Below, in pieces: positions 19,130 through 27,560 of a stretch of DNA of 64,000 nt. The DNA is taken from positions 1-64,000 of the forward strand of contig NZ_CP075584.1 in the NCBI RefSeq assembly GCF_027594785.1, read 5' to 3'. The number at the start of each line of letters is the position of its first letter. Positions within the stretch are counted from its first letter, which is position 1. The position numbers and the translations under genes were made by a program. Source of the stretch: Cryobacterium breve. Lineage in GTDB: Bacteria; Actinomycetota; Actinomycetes; Actinomycetales; Microbacteriaceae. The notes beneath the pieces were generated by a model. It was not told the DNA's origin, made no database searches, and worked only from the letters and a program-made list of their open reading frames with translations.

Positions 19130-20125
19130 ATGAAGAGGATGTCGACACCTGAGCTTCGCGAGGCGCTCCTGACCTGCCTGGCCGTACCCCGCTGGGTCGA
19201 TGAGGTCGCCTCGCAGTCGCCGTTCGAGTCGGCGGCCGCCCTGCTCGCCGCCGCCCGTACGGCCGCGACACCGCTCAGCCGTAGCGAGATCGACGAAGCG
19301 CTGTCCGCGCACCCGCGGATCGGCGAGACCCCGCGGGGAGACTCGCAGGCCGCGCGGTTCTCCCGCAGCGAGCAGTCCTCCGCCGACGCCGCAGACTCCA
19401 CCCTCGCCGCGGCGATTGCCGAAGGCAACCGGGCGTACGAGGAACGCTTCGGCCGGGTCTTCCTCATCCGCGCCGCCGGCCGGTCGCGCACCGAGATCCT
19501 CGCCGAACTGCACCGGCGCCTCGCGCTCGACGACGCCGCCGAGTTGAAGATCGTCGGCACCGAACTGCGCGACATCGCCCTGCTCCGGCTGGCCACACTC
19601 GCCGGAACCGTCGCGGAGCGTCTCGCCGCCGAGCGGGCCACCCGGGCAGGGGCCCCCGACTCGCCTGACTCCGAAGGCCTTGTCGCGAGCGTCGTCGCCG
19701 ACGTCGTCGCCGCGACGGCGGCCGCCGGCAACACGACAACTCCAGCGGCCGTTTCGGTCGCCGCGACAGACGCCCCGATCGCGACTCCCCGAAGCCGCAT
19801 CACGACCCACGTGCTCGACGCCGTGTCCGGCCGGCCCGCCGCCGACGTTCCCGTCGAGCTCGAGCAGCGACTTGAGTCCGGCTGGCACGTGCTCGCGAGC
19901 GCCGGCACGGATGCCGACGGCCGGGTCTCCGCGCTCGGCCCGGCCGATCTCCCCGCGGGCCGGTACCGCCTCACCTTCGACACCGGGCGCTACTTCGCCG
20001 GCACCGGCCAGCCGACCCTGTACCCCGAAGTCTCGGTGACGATCGACCTGACCGACCCGGCCGCGCACTACCACGTGCCGCTGTTGCTCAGCCCCTTCGC
20101 CTACTCGACATACCGCGGCAGCTGA
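19130..20125 (+). CDS. Fused OHCU decarboxylase (UraD) and 5-hydroxyisourate hydrolase (UraH)
   Basis: 331-aa bifunctional protein that completes urate to S-allantoin after urate oxidase. Residues about 1-165 are OHCU decarboxylase: the active-site LSAHPRIGETPRG, then REILAELHRR-type helices and the ELKIVGTELRDIALLRL end. A 55-residue Ala/Pro/Thr linker follows, then residues about 220-331 are the transthyretin-like HIU hydrolase, with ITTHVLDAVSGRPAADV and the diagnostic C-terminus YRGS. ATG 19130 follows GACGAGGAG. B. subtilis instead fuses the decarboxylase to uricase (PucL); here uricase is separate (22451-23356). No frame damage. Confidence 0.93.
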   Translation: MKRMSTPELREALLTCLAVPRWVDEVASQSPFESAAALLAAARTAATPLSRSEIDEALSAHPRIGETPRGDSQAARFSRSEQSSADAADSTLAAAIAEGNRAYEERFGRVFLIRAAGRSRTEILAELHRRLALDDAAELKIVGTELRDIALLRLATLAGTVAERLAAERATRAGAPDSPDSEGLVASVVADVVAATAAAGNTTTPAAVSVAATDAPIATPRSRITTHVLDAVSGRPAADVPVELEQRLESGWHVLASAGTDADGRVSALGPADLPAGRYRLTFDTGRYFAGTGQPTLYPEVSVTIDLTDPAAHYHVPLLLSPFAYSTYRGS

Positions 20126-20200
20126 CCAGGGCGGCCGGCTCGCGGCATCCGCCCGCGCAGCAGACGCACCCGGCAACGGTCACCGACGCGATCGCGCGCG

Positions 20201-20275
20201 GGAACTGTGGCCGATGCGGACAACTGGTGCCGGCACACGGGCAACAGATGTCCGGAGCGGCCACAGTTGTCCGGC
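20201..20275. repeat. Palindromic element, family C copy 1
   Basis: Imperfect palindrome: AACTGTGGCCG at 20203 pairs with CGGCCACAGTT, and inner GCGGACAACTG pairs partly with CAGATGTCCG. It lies just after the uraD-uraH stop. A second copy with the same core lies at 20838-20905, on the other side of the small membrane protein gene. Confidence 0.75.
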
Positions 20276-20385
20276 TGCGGCAACCGAGCGCGTGCCATAC
20301 TGCGTGAGTTACCCAGCTCTGCCGCTCGCTCTCGCCATCGCCCGCCAATGGGCGTCCGACCCGCACCATCGTTGAGGAGCCATTC

Positions 20386-20799
20386 GTGTCGACGATCCGA
20401 GATCGCCTGCCAATATCGCCTGTGAATTCACTGATCAGCGTGGCATTCCTCATCGCGACCGTCGTGGCGGCGGTGCTCGGCAATCTGGTCGGAGCCGCAG
20501 TGCTGCTCGGCTTCGCCGTGATCTGGGTCGGAGTGGCCAGGTACGCCCGCAGTCCCCGGGCATCCGAACAGCTGCGGATCAGTAATTTCGAGTATCGGGA
20601 CGCCAACGACCGGAGCCTGGCGAGCCGCGCGTTCGCCGGCGTTGGTATGGTCGCGCTGACGCTCTCGGGCTTCGATGTGATCGGGATGCTCGTGACCGGC
20701 CACCAAGACATGTCGCTGACTCTCCGCTTCGTAGTCCTCGCTGCCGCGTTCTCGATCGCGCTCGCGAATGCCCTCGAGAAGGAGCACCCCGAGCCCTGA
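20386..20799 (+). CDS. Small membrane protein of unknown function
   Basis: 137-aa protein with two or more hydrophobic segments: about residues 14-50 (SLISVAFLIATVVAAVLGNL with VGAAVLLGFAVIWVGVA) and about 82-128 (VGMVALTLSGFDVIGMLV, FVVLAAAFSIALANAL). A cytoplasmic Arg/Asp-rich stretch lies between. I do not recognise a family. The start is GTG 20386, supported by TGAGGAG. The gene is bracketed by two copies of the same palindromic repeat (20201-20275 and 20838-20905), which is unusual, and it interrupts the purine genes. It could be a recent arrival or merely lie where such repeats accumulate. Confidence 0.7.
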   Translation: MSTIRDRLPISPVNSLISVAFLIATVVAAVLGNLVGAAVLLGFAVIWVGVARYARSPRASEQLRISNFEYRDANDRSLASRAFAGVGMVALTLSGFDVIGMLVTGHQDMSLTLRFVVLAAAFSIALANALEKEHPEP

Positions 20800-20837
20800 C
20801 CCACGGCATCCGCGTGTGGCCCGGCCACCGCCGGCAT

Positions 20838-20905
20838 CAACTGTTGCCGATGCGGACAACTGTTGCCGGCGCACGGGGAACAGTTGTCCGCAACGGCGAC
20901 AGTTG
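20838..20905. repeat. Palindromic element, family C copy 2
   Basis: CAACTGTTGCCGATGCGGAC with following AACTGTT (from 20838) pairs almost fully with the right arm ending GGCGACAGTTG (20878-20905). The core GCCGATGCGGACAACTG is identical to that in the copy at 20201-20275. It sits between two convergent gene ends. Confidence 0.8.
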
Positions 20906-20941
20906 CCTGCGGCCGGGACGGAGCCGGCGGGCGAGGCCGCG

Positions 20942-22417
20942 CTACTCGGGGGCGAGCACGCGGCGGCCTTGCACGAACACTCCCGTGATCGCGGGCTGGC
21001 GGAGCGCGAGCAGCAGGGCGAAGAGGGTCTGGTCCGTGGCCATCCGCTCGTCGTCCGCCCGGATGCCTCGGTTCAGCACGGTCGCAAGCGGTTCCCAGCG
21101 GTCCGGTTCGATGAGCAGGAAGTCGGCGTCCTTGCCCACGTCGAAGTTGCCGAACCGGGCCTCCATGTCGAGGGCGCGGGCGCCCGCGAGCGTGCCGGTG
21201 AAGAGCAGCGCGGCCGGGTCGAGCGAGAGCCCGGCGTCGCCCGGCTCCGACAGGTGCACCTTGAAGCAGTCGTTGAGCACGCGGGAGATCAGCCACTCGT
21301 CGCCGGCGCCGATGTCCGAGCCGATTGCGACGTTCACGCCGAAAGAGGTCGTCCGCAGCCACGGCATCGTGCCGGAGCCGAGGAACTGCTGCGAGGTCGG
21401 GCAGTGCGCGACCGAGGTGCCGGACTCCGCGAGGCGGGCGAGCTCGGCATCCTCGCAGTGCACCGCGTGGGCGAGGATGCTGCGCCGCCCGAGCAGGCTC
21501 GACCCGCCCCGCTTCGACCCCGGCAGAAACAGCCCGTCGTAGGTGTCGAGGTAGGTGTCGACCCCGTACACCGCCTTCACGGCGTCGATCTCGCCGGTGC
21601 CGGGCCGGTTGTTCTCGTTGAGGTGCGAGTGGAAGTACACGCCGCGCTCGCGCGCGTCGTCGTAGAGCTCGCCGAGGCCGGCGAGGGTCGTCGGCGTCAC
21701 CGAGAGACTGAACCGGGGCACGACCGCGACCTGCAGCAGCGCCGTCGCGGGGTCGCCGGTGTCGACGGCGTGCCAGCGGTCGATCTCGGCCCCGATCAGG
21801 TCGAGGGCCTCGGCCTCACCGGTCAGGAGAGCGCCGGCAGGGCCCGACCCGACGGTCTGCACCCCGCGACCACTGACCAGGCGGAGCCCGGCGGCCTGGC
21901 TCTCGGCGAAGAGGGCGTCCTGGGCGTGCGGGAAGGCTGACCCGAAAACGAGGGCGCTCGTGGTGCCGGCCGCGACCCGGCGCCGGGTGAAGTCCCGGGC
22001 GATGCGCGCCGCGAACTCGGGGTCCCGCAGCCGGGTCTCGGCGGGAAACACGCAGTTGTCGAGCCACTCGAGCAGCTGCCCGCCGCCGTAGGCGTCGGTC
22101 GAGTAGGTCTGCGGGTAGTGCAGGTGGGTGTCGACGAAGCCGGGCAGGATGAAGCCGCCGCGGTTGTCGGTCACCGGGTGGTCGCGGAAGCCGGCCGGGA
22201 GCTCGGCGAACGGCCCGACCCAGGCGATCCTGCCGTCCGCACCGGTGACGAGGGCGCCGTCGGGCAGGGACACGAGGTGCTCCCGGGCGTCGGCGACGAC
22301 CGGGGATCCCGCGATGTGGAAGACGTGGCCGCGATAGACGTGGACGGTCGGCGTGGGAACGGATGACGGGGCTGGGGTGGCCGCAGACGCCGGCGCGGAG
22401 GTGCTCATCACAGCCAT
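20942..22417 (-). CDS. guaD: Guanine deaminase
   Basis: 491-aa amidohydrolase-superfamily enzyme that deaminates guanine to xanthine. Seen: zinc ligands in FVDTHLHYPQTYS, the HSHLNENNRPGTGEI motif, the HAVHCEDAELARLAESGTSV block and AHCPTSQQFLGSG, and the Asp in AIGSDIGAGDEW, in the order expected for guanine deaminases. Two in-frame starts (22417 and 22408) are possible and neither has a clear ribosome binding site; the first 20 residues are a poorly conserved Ala/Pro/Ser leader. It supplies xanthine to the xanthine-dehydrogenase-like enzyme at 31576-35361. Frame intact. Confidence 0.92.
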   Translation of the reverse strand: MAVMSTSAPASAATPAPSSVPTPTVHVYRGHVFHIAGSPVVADAREHLVSLPDGALVTGADGRIAWVGPFAELPAGFRDHPVTDNRGGFILPGFVDTHLHYPQTYSTDAYGGGQLLEWLDNCVFPAETRLRDPEFAARIARDFTRRRVAAGTTSALVFGSAFPHAQDALFAESQAAGLRLVSGRGVQTVGSGPAGALLTGEAEALDLIGAEIDRWHAVDTGDPATALLQVAVVPRFSLSVTPTTLAGLGELYDDARERGVYFHSHLNENNRPGTGEIDAVKAVYGVDTYLDTYDGLFLPGSKRGGSSLLGRRSILAHAVHCEDAELARLAESGTSVAHCPTSQQFLGSGTMPWLRTTSFGVNVAIGSDIGAGDEWLISRVLNDCFKVHLSEPGDAGLSLDPAALLFTGTLAGARALDMEARFGNFDVGKDADFLLIEPDRWEPLATVLNRGIRADDERMATDQTLFALLLALRQPAITGVFVQGRRVLAPE

Positions 22418-22450
22418 CGTACGGGCGGACCCGCAACGAACCTGACCACC

Positions 22451-23356
22451 CTAGACGAGCCCGGTGTAGGAGTCCCAGGCGGTACCTGCATCCGCGGCGT
22501 CGTCGTGCAGCACGGTCGCCTGGATCAGGCCGTACGGGCGGTCGGCCGCGTGGTAGACCTCGTTGTTGTTGGCCACGCCGAAGGGGGAGAGGTCGTAGAG
22601 GAAATGATGCTTGTTCGGGGCGGACAGGCGCACCTCGGCGACAACGGGGAACGCCTCGAGCACGGCCCGGCCCATCTCGTAGAGGGTCTGCTGCAGGGCG
22701 AGGGAGTGCACGGTCGCGAACTGGCTGACGAGCACCTGTTTGATGCCGGCGTAGGTGGCTTCCCAGTCGACATCCGTCGTCGAAAAACGCCAGCCGGCGG
22801 TGAGCGAGGTCGCCATCACCCGGTCGGAGGTCGGCTGCAGGAGCGTGTACGGGTCCTGCATGAAACCGGCGAACTCGGAGCCCGTCGACTTGAGGATCAC
22901 GAGGTCCTTGAGCCCGCCGATCACCCAGGTGCGCCGGTCCGCGCCCATGCCCTCGACCGTGATCGCCGCGGTGCGCACCTCCTGGCCACGCCGCACCCAG
23001 GTGTGGTTGTGCTCGCTGCCGTCGACGAGCACCCGTTGCCAGGCGAACTCCTCGATCTCGACCCGGGCGGTGTGCACGGGCTCGACCGTGTCGACGAAGT
23101 GGGAGGCGAGGTCGAGGCCGTAGCTCTCGATCGAGAGCAGCCCCTTCTCTTTCGCGAAGGAGTATGCGGTCTGCTTCTGGGTATCCGTCGGCAGAACGTT
23201 CAGCTGGTCGCCCGCGAGGTGCGCCCGCGCGAAGTCTCCGCGCAGCGCGGTCGACACGCTGATGTCGTGGATCTCGTGCCGGGGCGAGTCGCGGTAGATG
23301 CGCACAACCCGGTTTTCCGCTTTGCCATACCGGTTGGGTCCGAGAACGATCGACAT
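22451..23356 (-). CDS. Urate oxidase (uricase)
   Basis: 301-aa cofactor-free urate oxidase making 5-hydroxyisourate and hydrogen peroxide. Seen: the opening LGPNRYGKAENRVVRIYRD (conserved YGK with the catalytic Lys), DNTD-type loop LPTDTQKQTAYSFAKEKG with the catalytic Thr, HNHTWVRRG, KSTGSEFAGFMQDPYTLL and the C-terminal APNKHHFLYDL. ATG 23356 follows AGAAGGAG. It lies 41 nt downstream of the allantoinase gene, so the two are probably cotranscribed. The product goes to the UraH and UraD domains at 19130-20125. Length and frame are normal. Confidence 0.95.
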   Translation of the reverse strand: MSIVLGPNRYGKAENRVVRIYRDSPRHEIHDISVSTALRGDFARAHLAGDQLNVLPTDTQKQTAYSFAKEKGLLSIESYGLDLASHFVDTVEPVHTARVEIEEFAWQRVLVDGSEHNHTWVRRGQEVRTAAITVEGMGADRRTWVIGGLKDLVILKSTGSEFAGFMQDPYTLLQPTSDRVMATSLTAGWRFSTTDVDWEATYAGIKQVLVSQFATVHSLALQQTLYEMGRAVLEAFPVVAEVRLSAPNKHHFLYDLSPFGVANNNEVYHAADRPYGLIQATVLHDDAADAGTAWDSYTGLV

Positions 23357-23397
23357 CGGGTGGTGCTCCTTCTGGAGGGTGGGCAAGGGGTGGGGAA

Positions 23398-24843
23398 TCA
23401 GAGCGTCGGTGCCGGGCGGCGGAGCAGGGCGCCTCGGGGCGGGTCTTCCGGTGGGGCGGATGCCGCGGGCGACGTGACCCCGGATGCTCCGGCCTCTGCC
23501 GGCCCGGTGTCGTGCACGAGCGTGCCGGCGAGCCAGGTGCTGTGCACCCGGCCCCTGAGCGTCGCGCCGTCGAACGCGCTCACCGGGTTCTTGTGCTGCA
23601 GGGCACCGACGTCGACGGTGAACGACTCCTCCGGCGCGAAGGAGACGAGGTCGGCATCCGCCCCCGGCCGGATCGTCCCCTTGCCGGGCAGGCCCGCGAA
23701 GCGTGCCGTCGCGGCGGACATCCAGCCGAGCACGCGCTCGAGGCCGATCCCGGAGGCGCGGGCGGCCGTCCAGACCGCGGGCAGGCTCAGTTCGAGGCCG
23801 GAGATGCCGCCCCAGGCGAGGCCGAAGTCGCCGCCGTGGCCGAGCTTGAGCTCGCCGGTCGCGGGCGAGTGGTCTGAAGCCACGAGGTCGATCGTGCCGT
23901 CGAGGAGGGCCTCCCAGAGCAGCTCGCGATTGGCGGCGTCCCGGATGGGCGGGCAGCACTTGAAGGCGGTCGCCCCGTCGGGGATCTGCTCCGCAGCGAA
24001 GGACAGGTAGTGCGGACAGGTCTCGACCGTGATCGGGAGTCCCTCGGCCCGTGCCGCCCGCAGTCGCGGCAGTGCGGCGGCCGCCGAGAGGTGCAGGATG
24101 TGTGCGCGCACGCCGGTACGGCGCACGGCGTCGATCACCCGGTCGATCGCACTCGCTTCGGCCTGCGGCGGACGGCTCGCGAGGAAGCCGGCGTATGAGC
24201 GCCCGTGGGCGGGCGGGGCCGCGTCGAGCTCGGCGGGGTCTTCGGCGTGCACGAGCAGCAGGCCGCCGAACGCGGCGATCTCGGCGCCGGCCGCCAGGAG
24301 CTCCGCTGAGGAGAGGGCCGGGAACTCATCGACGCCGGAAGGGGAAAGGAAGGCCTTGAACCCGAACACGCCGGCCGCGTGCAGTTCGTGCAGTGTGCCG
24401 AGGTTGCCGGGGATCGCCCCGCCCCAGAACCCGACGTTCACGCTCGACTGCGGCCCGGCGGCCGCACGCTTCAGCTCGAGGCCGCGCACCGTCGTCGTCG
24501 GCGGGATGCTGTTGAGCGGCATGTCGATCACGGTGGTGACCCCGCCGAACATCGCGGCGCGGGTGGCGCTCGCGAAGCCCTCCCAGTCCGTGCGGCCGGG
24601 CTCGTTGACGTGCACGTGGGTGTCGACGAGGCCGGGCAGAAGAACCAGGCCCTTCCGCAAACGGATGTCCGTGGCCCCGCCGTCGTGCAGGCCGGACTCT
24701 GCGATCGGTCGCGTCTCGACGGGTTCGTCGACCGGCAGGATCGCGGTGACGATCCCGCCCGTGATCGTCACCGCCCCCGGCGCGAATCCGGCAGGGGTGA
24801 GCACGGCGTCCGCCCGGATCACCCGGTCGACTCGTTCGCGCAT
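23398..24843 (-). CDS. allB: Allantoinase
   Basis: 481-aa amidohydrolase that opens allantoin to allantoate. Seen: LVDTHVHVNEPGRTDWEGF with the HxH metal ligands, GVTTVIDMPLNSIPPTT, the carbamylated-lysine region GVFGFKAFLSPSGVDEFP, PITVETCPHYLSF, AFKCCPPIRD and LVASDHSPA with the metal-binding Asp. ATG 24843 follows AGGAGGACCG, a strong site that rules out the longer frame. A palindrome lies 39 nt upstream. The enzyme feeds allantoate to allC at 17001-18327. The C-terminal 35 residues (Ala/Pro/Gly-rich) extend beyond the usual end. Confidence 0.95.
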   Translation of the reverse strand: MRERVDRVIRADAVLTPAGFAPGAVTITGGIVTAILPVDEPVETRPIAESGLHDGGATDIRLRKGLVLLPGLVDTHVHVNEPGRTDWEGFASATRAAMFGGVTTVIDMPLNSIPPTTTVRGLELKRAAAGPQSSVNVGFWGGAIPGNLGTLHELHAAGVFGFKAFLSPSGVDEFPALSSAELLAAGAEIAAFGGLLLVHAEDPAELDAAPPAHGRSYAGFLASRPPQAEASAIDRVIDAVRRTGVRAHILHLSAAAALPRLRAARAEGLPITVETCPHYLSFAAEQIPDGATAFKCCPPIRDAANRELLWEALLDGTIDLVASDHSPATGELKLGHGGDFGLAWGGISGLELSLPAVWTAARASGIGLERVLGWMSAATARFAGLPGKGTIRPGADADLVSFAPEESFTVDVGALQHKNPVSAFDGATLRGRVHSTWLAGTLVHDTGPAEAGASGVTSPAASAPPEDPPRGALLRRPAPTL

Positions 24844-24881
24844 CGGTCCTCCTGCCTGCTGGAATCCACGGCCGTGAGGCC

Positions 24882-24893
24882 GACCAGATGGTC
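24882..24893. promoter_or_regulatory. GntR-like operator candidate upstream of allantoinase
   Basis: GACCAGATGGTC is a perfect 5-bp inverted repeat, continuing as ATGGTCTAGCA. TGGTCTAG is close to the TGGTCTAGACCA type bound by HutC/GntR regulators. It lies 39 nt upstream of the allantoinase start, where a repressor would act. No regulator gene of that type is in the window; inference only. Confidence 0.35.
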
Positions 24894-25011
24894 TAGCAAA
24901 CACCCTAATCAGGGCCTCGGGACGCCAATCGGGACTCTCGAAACGCGATCGTCACACGCCGGTCGGTTGCCCGTAATACGACCCCCGCGGGCGCCCCGGC
25001 GTCTGGCCGTT

Positions 25012-25045
25012 CCGGGACCGGGGTCGACGAATACCCCGGCCCCGG
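25012..25045 (-). terminator. Hairpin downstream of the adenine deaminase-like gene
   Basis: CCGGGACCGGGGT (25012-25024) pairs with ACCCCGGCCCCGG (25033-25045) at 12 of 13 positions across an 8-nt loop. It lies 13 nt beyond the stop of the minus-strand deaminase at 25058. There is no T tract. Confidence 0.6.
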
Positions 25046-25057
25046 CCCGGTCTCCGA

Positions 25058-26086
25058 CTAGGCCGGGTTCGCCGCGAGGTAGTCGTCGATCTCGGAGAGG
25101 TATCCCTGCCGGTCGGCGTCGGACAGCCAGCTCGCCTCGAAGGAATTGCGGGCCAGCTGGACGAGCTCGTCCCTGCCGACGCCGGCCTGCCGGGCGAACG
25201 CCGTGTAGGTGTCTGCGACGTAGGCGCCGAAGTAGGCCGGGTCGTCGGAGTTGAGGGTGACGAGCACGCCGAGGCCGAGCAGCTCGACGATCTCCCGCGC
25301 CTTCATGTCCGCCGTGACGAAACTGTTGGAGACCGGGCAGCAGGTCAGGCCGATCCGGCGCTCCCGCACGAGGGCGACGAGTGCCGGGTCTTCGAGGATG
25401 TTCGTGCCGTGGTCGATCCGGTCGACCCTGACCTCCCCGAGCACCTGGCGGATGTTCTCGATGCTGCCGACCTGGTCGATGTCGCAGTGCATCGTGAGCC
25501 TGAGGCCGGCCTCGCGGGCGAGCTGGAACACCTCGGCGAACTTCGCCGGGGGATTGCCGCGCTCGTCGGAGTCGAGCCCGACCCCGACGATCAGGTCCCG
25601 GTAGGGCAGCGCGGCCGACAGGGTCTCGTGGGCGCTCTCAGCGGATGCGTCACGCAGGAAACAGAGGATCAGCTCGGCCGAGAGGCCGTAACCGGCGGCA
25701 TCCGCTGCAGCACGGTGCAGCCCCGTGATCACGGTTTCGAAGGGCACACCGCGGGACGTGTGCGCCTGCGGGTCGAAGAACGCCTCGACGTGGCGCACCC
25801 CGTCGGCGGAGGCGCGGCGGAAGTACGCAGTGGCGAGGTCGTAGAAGTCCTGCTCGGTGATCAGCACGTTCATTGCGGGGTAGTACACCGCGAGGAAGCT
25901 CGCGAGGGAATCGAAGGCGTAACTCGCGCGCACCTCCTCGACCGTCGACTGCCCGATATCGATCCCGTTGCGGGTGGCGAGGGCGAGTTTGAGGTCGGGT
26001 TCGAGGGTGCCTTCGAGGTGCACATGCAGCTCTGCTTTGGGCAATCCGGACACAAACGCGGCAGTAGGCTCAGTAACGGACGGCAT
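25058..26086 (-). CDS. Adenosine/adenine deaminase family enzyme with altered active-site loop
   Basis: 342-aa metal-dependent deaminase. Seen: LPKAELHVHLEGTLEPDL (HxH metal site), HVEAFFDPQAHTSRG, a feature of the adenine-deaminase (Aah1-like) branch, VGLDSDERGNPPAKF, and TLNSDDPAYFGAYV with the metal-binding Asp pair. The usual catalytic HAGE of adenosine deaminases is replaced by MHCDIDQVGSIENI, so the glutamate that protonates the substrate is not at its standard place. ATG 26086 follows AAAAGGAG. The purine context suggests adenine to hypoxanthine, but the loop change makes the substrate uncertain. It is transcribed divergently from the ABC transporter. Confidence 0.82.
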   Translation of the reverse strand: MPSVTEPTAAFVSGLPKAELHVHLEGTLEPDLKLALATRNGIDIGQSTVEEVRASYAFDSLASFLAVYYPAMNVLITEQDFYDLATAYFRRASADGVRHVEAFFDPQAHTSRGVPFETVITGLHRAAADAAGYGLSAELILCFLRDASAESAHETLSAALPYRDLIVGVGLDSDERGNPPAKFAEVFQLAREAGLRLTMHCDIDQVGSIENIRQVLGEVRVDRIDHGTNILEDPALVALVRERRIGLTCCPVSNSFVTADMKAREIVELLGLGVLVTLNSDDPAYFGAYVADTYTAFARQAGVGRDELVQLARNSFEASWLSDADRQGYLSEIDDYLAANPA

Positions 26087-26322
26087 CGGGGCTCCTTTTC
26101 GGGCGGACGCCGTGACCGTATCACGCGGCAGATGCACTTTTCCTCCCGCAACGGGCACCCAGAATGCTGCAACACGACGGAAACACTGTCGAGGTCGCAG
26201 CGTCATCTGCGGGGTCTAAATTCAGGGAACCCGCGCGTATGCCGCACGGTATCACAGCAGCCGTTTTCCCTGACGGCACCCCCCAACGGCACCCCACGAG
26301 CACCATCGAGAGGAACAGCTTC

Positions 26323-27424
26323 ATGACCCGGACCCAAGGTTTAACAGCACACCGTTCACCGGCAGGGCGTCCCGCCCGTCGTATCCTGCAGGGCGTCGCC
26401 GCCGCCGCGGCCGTAACCATCGCGTTGACTTCCTGCGCGACGAGTCTCAACGCCCGCCTCCTCGGCCTCCGCCGGCCCGGCATCCTTCGGCACCGCGAGC
26501 ATCCAGCTGTCCTGGATCAAGAACACCGAGTTCATGGGCGAGTTCCTCGCCGACTCCAACGGCGACTTCACCAAGGCCGGCTTCGATTCCGTCGACCTCA
26601 TCGCCGGCCCGGCATCCGCTGAAGCGGGCGTCATCTCCGGCACCGTCGACCTCGGCATCGGAAACGCGATCTCCACCGGAACCGTCATCGCGAACGAGGG
26701 CGCCCCGATCAAGATCATCGGCGCCACGTACCAGAAGAACCCGTTCTCCATCCTCTCCCTCGCGAAGGTGGGCAACATCAAGACGCTCGCCGACCTCAAG
26801 GGCAAGAAGATCGGCGTGCAGGCGAGCAACCAGAGCCTCTGGGACGCATTCCTCAAGGTCAACAACATCGACCCGACCTCGCTGACCACCGTCCCGGTCG
26901 AGTACGACCCGACCCCGCTCTTCAACGGCGAGGTCGACGGCTGGTTCTCCTACCTCACCAACGAGGGCATCGACGCCGACCTCAAGGGCCTCGGCCCGGT
27001 CAACCTGCCGCTCGCCGACAACGGTCTCCCGTTCGTCGCGGAGACCTTCACGGCCTCCGACAAGGAGATCTCGGGTGACCGCGCGAAGCTCAAGGGCCTC
27101 CTGATCGCCGAGATCAAGGGCTGGGCCGCCGCCATCAAGGACCCCGCCGCCGCCGCCAAGCTCACGATCGACAAGTACGGCGCAGACCTCGGCCTCACCA
27201 TCGCGAAGGAGACCAAGCAGGCCACGATCCAGTCGACCGACCTCATCGTCAGCGACGACACCGCCAAGAACGGCCTGTTCACCATCAGCGATAAGCTGCA
27301 GTCGGAGAGCATCAAGACGCTCGCTGCCGCCGGTGTCACCATCACGGCCGACAAGCTCTTCGACATGAGCCTGCTGTCCGAGGTCTACGCGGAGAACCCC
27401 GACCTGGTCAACTACGCCAAGTAG
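26323..27424 (+). CDS. ABC transporter substrate-binding lipoprotein, SsuA/TauA/NMT1-like (1-nt frameshift)
   Basis: About 366-aa periplasmic-type binding protein. The N-terminus has a Tat/Sec-like leader [20 protein letters not shown] with a lipobox (LTSC). Beyond it the mature domain has [48 protein letters not shown] and [20 protein letters not shown], matching SsuA/NMT1-type proteins that carry small organic ligands. The frame shifts by one extra C at about 26453 between signal peptide and mature domain; removing it gives 367 codons. ATG 26323 follows GAGAGGAA. The ligand is probably a purine or ureide given the surrounding catabolic genes; this is inference. Confidence 0.85.
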
Positions 27425-27445
27425 GTCTTCCCCCTCCCGGTCACA

Positions 27446-27503
27446 ACGCATCACCAGTAGTACGCATCACCAGCAGTACGCAGCACCCGCAGTACGCAGG
27501 CAC
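27446..27503. repeat. 16-bp tandem repeat between binding-protein and ATPase genes
   Basis: ACGCATCACCAGTAGT (27446-27461), ACGCATCACCAGCAGT (27462-27477), ACGCAGCACCCGCAGT (27478-27493) and a partial fourth unit from 27494. The array fills the 136-nt gap in an otherwise tight operon. It could affect mRNA folding and the usual excess of binding protein over permease. Confidence 0.8.
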
Positions 27504-27560
27504 ATCGAAACGCGGCCGCCCCGAAAGCGGCCGACGACGCCCAGTAAAGGAATACACCCT

